Positions 55,383 to 64,000 of a stretch of 64,000 nt of DNA are shown here, piece by piece; the stretch's first letter is position 1, and every line of letters starts with the position of its first letter. The notes beneath the pieces are model-generated. The model saw only the letters and a list, made by a program, of their open reading frames with translations. It searched no databases and had not been told where the DNA came from. This DNA comes from Niveibacterium microcysteis (GTDB lineage Bacteria > Pseudomonadota > Gammaproteobacteria > Burkholderiales > Rhodocyclaceae): assembly GCF_017161445.1 (NCBI RefSeq), contig NZ_CP071060.1, positions 2,666,001 to 2,730,000 of the forward strand, read 5' to 3'. A program made the translations under genes and the position numbers.

Positions 55383-56448
55383 CAACGAACAGCCGGTGGG
55401 GCCATTTGCGACCCGACAATCGGACAAGCGCGGGCGCCTGCTCGGCCGCCTTCAGGCGCTCACCCTTCATCACTACACCCACTGCGTGCCCTACGCTCGG
55501 ATGCTCGAGGGGCTGCATGGCAACTGGCGCGGGGCCAGCACGCTCGAGGCCATGCCGTGGCTTCCCGTCGGCCTCTTCAAACACCTTCGACTCGCCAGCG
55601 TTCCTGACGAAGAAATCATCCGCGAGTTGCGATCCTCGGGCACGAGCGGGAGCCTGCCATCGCGCGTGCTGCTAGACCGCGAAACGGCCGCCGCGCAGAC
55701 CAAAGCACTCGCGCGCATCGTCAGCGATGTGCTGGGCCGCGCACGCCGCCCAATGCTCGTGGTGGACCGGATTGATCTGCTGCGTTCCGGCGAAGCGCTG
55801 TCTGCGCGCGGTGCGGCAGTGCTGGGTTTCGGCAATTTCGGGCGGCATCACACTTATGCGCTGGCGCCCGATCTGGCGCTCGATCTCGATGCGGTGAAGG
55901 CGTTTCTCGCGCGCTTCAGCGACGAACCCGTGCTGGTGTTCGGCTTTACCTTTTTTGTATGGCGTGATCTGGTCCAGGCACTGCGCGCACGGGGCGAGCG
56001 GCTCGCCTTCCCATCAGGAAGCGTCCTACTGCATGGTGGCGGCTGGAAGCGGCTTGCGGATCAGCGCGTGGACAACACACAGTTCAAACATGCCGTTGCC
56101 GATGCGCTCGGCATTCAACAGGTCCACAACTACTACGGTATGGCCGAACAGGTAGGCTCGATCTTCATCGAGTGCGAGGCGGGCCGCTTGCATACGCCGG
56201 ACTACGCCGAAGTCATTGTGCGCGACCCGATAACGCTCTCCCCCATGCCGATGGGCGAGACCGGGGTGATCCAACTCCTGAGCGAACTGCCGCGGAGCTA
56301 CCCTGGCCACAGCCTGCTGACCGAAGATATCGGTGCAGTTCTCGGTGAAGATGACTGCCCGTGCGGCAGGATGGGCCGTACGCTCCGGGTGGACGGCCGT
56401 CTGCCACGCGCGGAGCTTCGCGGCTGCAGCGACACACGGCCGGCGTGA
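55375..56448 (+). CDS. luxE: Acyl-protein synthetase, LuxE-like
   Basis: 357 residues overlapping the AMP ligase by 8 bp. PWLPVGLFKHLRLASVPDEE, ELRSSGTSGSLPSRVLLDRE, VFGFTFFVWRDLVQALRARG, NYYGMAEQVGSIFIECEAGR and DIGAVLGEDDCPCGRMG are LuxE signature blocks. LuxE activates a fatty acid as acyl-AMP and moves it to its own Cys and then to LuxC. No luxA/luxB is nearby, so light production is not the purpose. The following gene is LuxC-like. Confidence 0.85.
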   Translation: MADNEQPVGPFATRQSDKRGRLLGRLQALTLHHYTHCVPYARMLEGLHGNWRGASTLEAMPWLPVGLFKHLRLASVPDEEIIRELRSSGTSGSLPSRVLLDRETAAAQTKALARIVSDVLGRARRPMLVVDRIDLLRSGEALSARGAAVLGFGNFGRHHTYALAPDLALDLDAVKAFLARFSDEPVLVFGFTFFVWRDLVQALRARGERLAFPSGSVLLHGGGWKRLADQRVDNTQFKHAVADALGIQQVHNYYGMAEQVGSIFIECEAGRLHTPDYAEVIVRDPITLSPMPMGETGVIQLLSELPRSYPGHSLLTEDIGAVLGEDDCPCGRMGRTLRVDGRLPRAELRGCSDTRPA

Positions 56449-56449
56449 G

Positions 56450-57667
56450 ATGCCTATGGATCTGATTCTCCCCTCCCGCAGCGATGGCGATGCGCACGCC
56501 CAGCTCGACGGCCTCGCGGCAAACAGGCTGCGAGCCTTCGACGCAAGCACGCTCGCTTTTCTGGCCGAGTTCTCCGCACGCTTGCTGCAGGACCATGCGC
56601 TGCGCAGCGCCCCCGAACTGGTCGCCTTGGGCTATTGGTTCCGCCCCGCGGCCATCGAGACACTGCGGCGCAGACATGAAGCGCTTGCCGCCAACGGCGT
56701 GCTGCGCGCGCGCGGCGTCGTTTTTCATGTTGCACCGGCAAACGTCGACGCCGTGTTTGTCTACAGCTGGTTCCTTTCCCTGCTCTGCGGCAACCGAAAC
56801 ATCGTCAGGATTTCTCGTCGCGATAACGCGCACCGTGCGACCTTGCTCAAGCTGCTCGGCGACACACTCGCCGCCCATCCGCAGGTAGCCGCCTGCAACG
56901 CGGTAGTGGCTTATCAACGCGACGACACTGTGAGCGCGGCACTCTCGGCACACTGCGATCTGCGCGTTGTGTGGGGCGGTAACGAGACGGTCGCCCACTT
57001 CCGAGGCATTGCCCTGCCACCGCTGGCGACGGAGCTTGTCTTCCCCGATCGTCAGTCGTGGGCACTCATCAATGCCGAAGCGGTCATGGCGGCAGACGAC
57101 GACACGCTTGCGCGGCTCGCCAGCGCCTTCCACAACGACGCATTCTGGTTTGCCCAACAAGCCTGCTCGTCACCACGCGCGGTGATCTGGGTCGGCGGCT
57201 CCGCGACGATCGCGCAGGCTCAGCCCCGCTTCTGGCATGCCGTGCGCGAGGAACTGGTGCGCCGCGCAGAGACGCCGGACGCCAGTGAGCTCGCAAATCG
57301 CCTCGTCGCTGCACACCGTGCGGCGGCAGTCGCAGAGATCAAACTGACTGGACGCCTGGACGACTGGCCGCTGCGGCTCGCAGTCCAGGCCTTCACGCCG
57401 GAGATGCGGGGCGCGCACTGCGGCTACGGGCTGTTCTACGAAGTCTCGCGCGACACCCTCGCCGAGACCCGTGAGCTCTTCGCTGCACCGGATCAGACCG
57501 TCGCGTACTTCGGTTTCGACCGCGCGACGCTCGCAGCGTGGGCGCAGACCTTGCCAGACCGCGCGGTGGACCGCGTCGTGCCGATTGGCGAGGCACTACG
57601 TTTTGGCGACTACTGGGACGGGCACGATCTGCTGATGGCGTTCTCGCGGCATGTGGTGATCGCATGA
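56450..57667 (+). CDS. luxC: Acyl-CoA/fatty acyl reductase, LuxC-like
   Basis: 405 residues from ATG 56450, one base after luxE. RGVVFHVAPANVDAVFVYSW, LLCGNRNIVRISRRDNAHRA, and the catalytic Cys in FAQQACSSPRAVIWVGG (about residue 240) are LuxC-specific. It reduces the activated acyl chain to an aldehyde with NADPH. It overlaps pseH by ATGA. An aldehyde or amino-carboxylate side chain for a glycan sugar is a possible use, which is inference. Confidence 0.87.
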   Translation: MPMDLILPSRSDGDAHAQLDGLAANRLRAFDASTLAFLAEFSARLLQDHALRSAPELVALGYWFRPAAIETLRRRHEALAANGVLRARGVVFHVAPANVDAVFVYSWFLSLLCGNRNIVRISRRDNAHRATLLKLLGDTLAAHPQVAACNAVVAYQRDDTVSAALSAHCDLRVVWGGNETVAHFRGIALPPLATELVFPDRQSWALINAEAVMAADDDTLARLASAFHNDAFWFAQQACSSPRAVIWVGGSATIAQAQPRFWHAVREELVRRAETPDASELANRLVAAHRAAAVAEIKLTGRLDDWPLRLAVQAFTPEMRGAHCGYGLFYEVSRDTLAETRELFAAPDQTVAYFGFDRATLAAWAQTLPDRAVDRVVPIGEALRFGDYWDGHDLLMAFSRHVVIA

Positions 57668-58170
57668 GCGCCCAAGGCACAGTGCTGCGCAGGGCGATCG
57701 ACGCCGACGCAGCGGCAATCCTGCGTTGGCGCAACCATCCGGAAGTACGCCGCGTGATGTTCACGGATCACGAGATCAGCGCAGCCGAGCACGCCCGCTG
57801 GTGGACTAGCCTGAAGGTTCGAGACGACTACCATCTGTTGGTGATCGAGCATGGTGGCACCCCCTGCGGCGTAGTGACCTTCTCGCGCTGCGCCGATGAC
57901 GACACGGCCTGGCTTTGGGGTTTCTATCTCGATCCCGATGGCTTTTCGGATGGCCTGGAACGGCTTCGCGCCTGGAACGGCATGGAGCTCGCCTCCCTCG
58001 CCTGGGCCCAGACACAGCTCGGCGCAAGCGAAGTCCGTTGCGAAGTCTTTACCTTCAACACCGCCGTACTTCAGATGCACTTACGACACCGTTTTCGCGA
58101 GACCGGCCGTTACCAGCGCCGGCGCGGCGAGGCGGTATTCGAGGTGGTTCAGCTCGCGCGCAAGCCATAG
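57664..58170 (+). CDS. pseH: PseH, UDP-4-amino-sugar N-acetyltransferase
   Basis: 168 residues from the ATG at 57664. A GNAT protein with VLRRAIDADAAAILRWRNHP, EVRRVMFTDHEIS and EVFTFNTAVLQMHLRHRFRE, the typical PseH pattern. It acetylates the 4-amino group of UDP-4-amino-4,6-dideoxy-N-acetyl-altrosamine made by PseC. It is the last plus-strand gene and converges on pseG, overlapping it by 22 bp. Confidence 0.88.
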   Translation: MSAQGTVLRRAIDADAAAILRWRNHPEVRRVMFTDHEISAAEHARWWTSLKVRDDYHLLVIEHGGTPCGVVTFSRCADDDTAWLWGFYLDPDGFSDGLERLRAWNGMELASLAWAQTQLGASEVRCEVFTFNTAVLQMHLRHRFRETGRYQRRRGEAVFEVVQLARKP

Positions 58171-59186
58171 AGGCGCTGCGCCACACGGCTCGCCCCCAAA
58201 CCATCGCAACGACGCGCCAAGGCAGCGCCCATGCCTTGCACCTGCACGGGATCGGCCAACATCGACTCGAGCACGGCCGGTAACCTGGCCAACGCGTCGC
58301 CCGACAGCATGCCCAGATCAACCCCCTCGCCTGCTTCGGCGAGCCGGCGACTGAGCGCGAGCTGGTTGTCAGCAATCGCAATCGTGATGCCCGGCAGCCC
58401 AAGGCAAGCGCGCTCCCAAGTCATGCTGCCGCCGGCGCCGATGAACAGATCGGCCGCCAGCATGCGTTGCGCGATGTCGCGCGCGCCCACAGTGAGATGT
58501 GCCTGCGGTAGCCCGGCGCACAGATCGAGAAGTCCAGCCTGGTGCGGGTTGCCCGCGCCGACGACAACGTCGAGTTCGACACGCCGCCCAAGCTCGCCCA
58601 TCACTTGCAGCACTTGTCCCGTTGCGTTCGGTGCATCGGCGCCGCCAAAACAAACCAGAATCCGCACGACTTCCGGCCGGCGCGGGCGCAGCTGCGAACG
58701 TGCTGCAGCGAAGTCCGGCCGCAGCAGCGCCCATTCCGGGCCGAAAAGCGTCTCGCATTGCGCCGGGACAAGCCCGGCATAGCGCACAACCGGGCTGTCG
58801 TGCCAATTCTGGTCGAGTAGCAGTTGGCAGTGATGGGGTCGATCGGCGAGGTCATCAATCACCATCACCGCACCAACCTCATCCGCGATCGCCGTTTCCC
58901 AAGCGGCATCGAGCCGGTAGTGATCGACGATCAGCCAATCCGGACGGCGCCCCAGTGCCGCAGACGTTGCCGCCACGTCGGCACGTTGATCGTTCTCTGC
59001 GGCGTCGATCAAATGTAGCGGAACTCCCGCAGCGCCGATGGCCGTGGCGGCTGCTTCTCCCCCCGGCCGGCTGACAAAGACGCACTCCGCGCCCAGCTTT
59101 TTCAACGCTTCTGCGAGCGCGAGACAGCGCATGACATGGCCATGGCCGATCACAGCTGATGCATCGGCGCGGAAAACGACCCTCAT
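58149..59186 (-). CDS. pseG: PseG, UDP-2,4-diacetamido-2,4,6-trideoxy-beta-L-altropyranose hydrolase
   Basis: 345 residues from the ATG at 59186, which overlaps the pseF stop by ATGA. VFRADASAVIGHGHVMRCLA is the signature start (G..IG.GH..R), DHYRLDAAWE and the later CFGGADAPNATGQVL and GAGGSMTWERACLGLPGI are GT-B-like motifs. It releases UDP to free the sugar for PseI. A longer frame start at 59219 is not needed. Confidence 0.92.
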   Translation of the reverse strand: MRVVFRADASAVIGHGHVMRCLALAEALKKLGAECVFVSRPGGEAAATAIGAAGVPLHLIDAAENDQRADVAATSAALGRRPDWLIVDHYRLDAAWETAIADEVGAVMVIDDLADRPHHCQLLLDQNWHDSPVVRYAGLVPAQCETLFGPEWALLRPDFAAARSQLRPRRPEVVRILVCFGGADAPNATGQVLQVMGELGRRVELDVVVGAGNPHQAGLLDLCAGLPQAHLTVGARDIAQRMLAADLFIGAGGSMTWERACLGLPGITIAIADNQLALSRRLAEAGEGVDLGMLSGDALARLPAVLESMLADPVQVQGMGAALARRCDGLGASRVAQRLYGLRAS

Positions 59187-59874
59187 TCGCCCGCTTCGCG
59201 CATCGCGCGTAACAGCCACTCAGCCCGGCGCCAATCCTCTTCAGTGTCGATGTCCTGCACCCGATGGCGCGGCAACAGGAACATGCGGGAACGGGGACCG
59301 AACATCGGCACGTTGTCGCGCCAGTGCTGTGCGTAGCCGATGTAGAACTGGCCAGCGTCGTGAAAGGCTTCCGGAAGATCTTGCGAACGTTTCCCGATGT
59401 GCTCGGGAAACATCGGCCCCAACTCACCATCCGCGTTCAACGTGATCGCACGAAGGATCGGGAAGTCAAAGGTCGTCGCAGTAAAGACAAAACACGCACC
59501 ACTGTCCTGCAGCGTCGATCCGGCCTCAACAAGATCCTGCGCGCGAACAAAGGGCGCAGTGGCATACAGGCAGCAGACGGTCGTGGGCGCTTCGCCCGAC
59601 GCGGCCAGCCAGTCAATCGCGTGAACCACGACAGGCGCCGTGCCGACATGGTCGTCCGACAAGGCGGGCGGGCGAGTAAACGGCACTTCGGCGCCCCACT
59701 CCTGCGCCACGGCGGCGATACCCGCATCGTCGGTCGACACCACGACCCGGTCGAACAGCTTGCTCTCAAGCGCCGCCGTGATTGACCACGCGATCATCGG
59801 ACGACCGGCGAAGGATCGGATGTTCTTGCGGGGTATGCGCTTGCTGCCGCCGCGCGCGGGGATTACGCAGAGCC

Positions 59875-59878
<4 letters not shown>
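59183..59878 (-). CDS. pseF: PseF, pseudaminic acid cytidylyltransferase
   Basis: 231 residues from the GTG at 59878 (GTGA overlap with pseC). LCVIPARGGSKRIPRKNIRS is the CTP-binding motif of the CMP-sialate/Pse synthetases, then VVVSTDDAGIAAVAQEWGAE and FVFTATTFDFPI. It makes CMP-pseudaminic acid, the donor for Maf. The last enzyme of the activated-sugar route. Confidence 0.93.
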
Positions 59879-62018
<2,140 letters not shown>

Positions 62019-63974
62019 TCACACCTCCTGTTTGTCCGGGAGTTTCCCCGTACTTGCGAGGGTGTGCAATGCCAGGATGTTCTCGCGCCCCGCCTTGAGG
62101 AAGTCGAGCAGGAGGTCGAAGACTTCCCGACCGTATTCAATCGCTGCCGCCTCGTCTTTGATCAGCGAAAAACAGTCATTGGCAAAGCGTCCCATGTGTT
62201 GCATCGAACCCCGCACGAGCGGAAATACCTGACTTTCTTGATGGCGAGGCAGGAAGAAGTAGGTATGCATGTCGGCCAGCCGGACGAACAGATCTGCTTT
62301 ACGCGTGATCGGCCGCGCGAAGAGTTCTGACAAGTCTTCAATCACCGCATCGAGTTGCGCCAACAGGTTGGCGATATTGCCCGGCATGTCGTCGAGAACA
62401 CCCCGCATGAACGCGCGCGATACCGCGGCAATTGAAAGCTGCCGAGATTCTGGCGTTGCGTCGATGTGAATCTCTTCCGGCCGGATTCGTTCAGTCCAGG
62501 CGATCCGCGCACCGTCGTTCGGGTTGTAAACAACCGCGTCAGGGTGCGCCGCGATAGACACCTGGAGGATGTCCCGCGAGTACGTCAGTTGATCGGTCGA
62601 CAAGACGGTCTCGCAGAAATTGCCGGGTACCGGCTTGCCATTGCTGTGCATCCAGTGCGTGCCGGCGACCACCCCTGCAAGGTAGCCCTCTTTCGCTTCG
62701 CCGTTGTAGTAGATCGAGTTGCGTGAGTGGTGTACGCCGTCCGGATGGAAGCCGAGATCGACCCCGAACAGGTAGACCTTGCGGAACCCCATTTGCAGCG
62801 CCAGATCCAACCCCCCATTTGTACAGGTTGGATTGGTACGTACCCGCGGCAAACGACGGTCGAAGTCCAGCATGTTCGAGCCGAAGTCGATGTCCTTGAG
62901 AAACATGGCCGGGTTCGGCGACAGATCAAACACTGCGGGACACATGATCGCGGAGGTCAGCAGCGGGGTGCGCGCGAGCACCGCACGGGTACGCGGTGTG
63001 TCAAGAATTCGGTAGGTGGCGGCGGTCCGCTCGATCTCCACATGAAAGTCCGGATCAACGCCGGCATTGGCAAGTGCCGAGATCGCGGTACCGCAAGAGA
63101 ACACGACAACACGATCGCGGTACGCCCGCAACACCGGCAGCAGTGTGTCGAGCGAGGGGCCAGCGCCTACCACAACGGCAACCGCGTCGTCTGGCACCGA
63201 CGCGCCACCCACAAAAACCGGGCGGCGTGCCAGCGCGTTCTCCACGGCGTGTCGCAGGCCGAGCATCTCATCGTCAAAGAAGCCCCAGCCCCGGAACAGC
63301 TTGCCCATGTCGGCGCTAATGCGCTCCCACAGGTCGTGAACGCGTTCGGAGTCGTAATCGTGGAAGAACAGCGCCGCCCCTTGGACCATGTACGGCGCGG
63401 CGTGCTTCTGGATTGTCGCGAGCACACTCGCCGCCAGCAGTTCGTTGTCATCATGCAACGCAATCGAGAAACTTCGACCGTTGCGCTCGAAACGTTGGTG
63501 CAGAGCGATGTAGTCAACAAAGTACAGCGACATGTTCAGGCGTTCGACATCAGTGTCGACGATGAACAAGTGAAAGATCTCGTACTCGTCGACAAGACGT
63601 TCGAGGTGCCAGCCGAAGCCGCTGCCGAACACGATCACCACCGGTTGCACGTGGTCGCCGAACACGGGCCGCCGGTGTCTTTGTTCCGGCAACGGGCAGC
63701 GCGCCTGGAAGCGGCGAACGATCTCCCCGCGATACACCTGTTCAACCGGGCGGAAGAAGTCCGGATTCGTCGCGTAGTCGGTGATCTCTGCCGGGTTCTC
63801 GAGGTAACCGGCCTCCACCCAGATGCGAGTTCCGTCAGTGGCTAGTTCGAACTCGCGCAGCAGTACCCGGCCCAGGTCGGTGAAGTCGCGCACACCACCG
63901 GCATGTTTGCCGCTAAAGATCGTGATGCCTGCGTCCGGGCTCACCTCGAATGGCGCGGGCAACTGCGTGGCCAT
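62019..63974 (-). CDS. Motility accessory factor (Maf) glycosyltransferase, DUF115
   Basis: 651 residues. An N-terminal region (about 1-240) precedes the DUF115/MAF_flag10 core: VAVVVGAGPSLDTLLPVLRA near 270, VVFSCGTAISALANAGVDPD, FHVEIERTAATYR, and KVYLFGVDLGFHPDGVHHSR. Maf proteins attach pseudaminic or legionaminic acid to flagellin. The stop is just before pseB with the shared AGGAGGTG region. Upstream of its ATG, the last visible codons of another minus-strand frame (..SRLFSTL then TGA, overlapping the ATG) suggest a further gene beyond the window. Confidence 0.9.
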   Translation of the reverse strand: MATQLPAPFEVSPDAGITIFSGKHAGGVRDFTDLGRVLLREFELATDGTRIWVEAGYLENPAEITDYATNPDFFRPVEQVYRGEIVRRFQARCPLPEQRHRRPVFGDHVQPVVIVFGSGFGWHLERLVDEYEIFHLFIVDTDVERLNMSLYFVDYIALHQRFERNGRSFSIALHDDNELLAASVLATIQKHAAPYMVQGAALFFHDYDSERVHDLWERISADMGKLFRGWGFFDDEMLGLRHAVENALARRPVFVGGASVPDDAVAVVVGAGPSLDTLLPVLRAYRDRVVVFSCGTAISALANAGVDPDFHVEIERTAATYRILDTPRTRAVLARTPLLTSAIMCPAVFDLSPNPAMFLKDIDFGSNMLDFDRRLPRVRTNPTCTNGGLDLALQMGFRKVYLFGVDLGFHPDGVHHSRNSIYYNGEAKEGYLAGVVAGTHWMHSNGKPVPGNFCETVLSTDQLTYSRDILQVSIAAHPDAVVYNPNDGARIAWTERIRPEEIHIDATPESRQLSIAAVSRAFMRGVLDDMPGNIANLLAQLDAVIEDLSELFARPITRKADLFVRLADMHTYFFLPRHQESQVFPLVRGSMQHMGRFANDCFSLIKDEAAAIEYGREVFDLLLDFLKAGRENILALHTLASTGKLPDKQEV

Positions 63975-64000
63975 CAGAGTGTCGAAAACAGCCGGGAAAT

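Noticed and set aside
53991..57667. A bioluminescence (lux) operon
   Set aside because: LuxC and LuxE are present but no LuxA, LuxB, LuxD or LuxG; the run sits inside a glycan operon.

Overview
The window is high-GC bacterial DNA with dense genes, many ATGA/GTGA stop-start overlaps, and gene content typical of a motile betaproteobacterium. My guess is the Rhodocyclales/Azoarcus group, from the RecBCD set, the GGDEF and NarL-type regulators and the pseudaminic-acid flagellar glycan genes. No 16S rRNA or other decisive marker is present, so this placement is an inference.

Layout. (1) 1-9090: recC (5' cut by the window edge), recB and recD. recB and recD are separated by a 0.9 kb non-coding block with three perfect hairpins and by a GNAT acetyltransferase gene. 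(2) 9.1-18.9 kb: a phosphoesterase (PLC/acid phosphatase family) with an unusual repeat N-terminus on the minus strand, a gamma-glutamylcyclotransferase-like protein with a cytochrome b5-like tail, a metallo-beta-lactamase-like protein, and a 1790-residue kinase-like/AAA/GAF/nucleotide-cyclase signalling protein. (3) 19.25-27.2 kb: a decayed mobile island. It lies between two diverged ~200 bp direct repeats, each holding a recombinase C-terminal fragment, a hairpin and a tRNA-fMet 3' end (intact on the right, degenerate on the left). Inside are a cluster of GGTAAC repeats, a short integron-type cassette array without an integrase (attC-like sites whose R'' boxes match the start of their own cassettes exactly in two cases), and the broken terminase and portal genes of a P2-like prophage. 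(4) 27.2-31.5 kb: tRNA-fMet and tRNA-Thr, a REC-PAS-histidine kinase with its NarL/LuxR-type regulator, and a diguanylate cyclase. (5) 31.56-64 kb: a large surface/flagellar glycan locus.

The glycan locus carries all six pseudaminic acid genes (pseI, then pseH and pseG-F-C-B) and a Maf-type (DUF115) motility accessory glycosyltransferase. Between pseI and the pseGFCB-maf block lies one long plus-strand run: an acyl carrier protein; glycosyltransferases and methyltransferases; a complete RfbF-G-H route to CDP-3,6-dideoxy-4-keto-hexose plus a CDP-abequose-synthase-like reductase; a ColC/GDP-fucose-synthase-like protein lacking the catalytic Tyr; a ColD-like 3-dehydratase; a 143 bp inverted-repeat element; an SDR; a Nudix hydrolase; a B12-radical SAM enzyme; a split transketolase; a GDP-heptose module (HddA, HddC, GmhB); and an SDR/AMP-ligase/LuxE/LuxC set that could make or transfer an acyl chain.

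The most unusual items are this combination of deoxy-sugar, heptose, transketolase, B12-radical SAM and LuxC/LuxE chemistry in one flagellar-glycan-like locus, and the integrase-less cassette array inside a tRNA-associated island.
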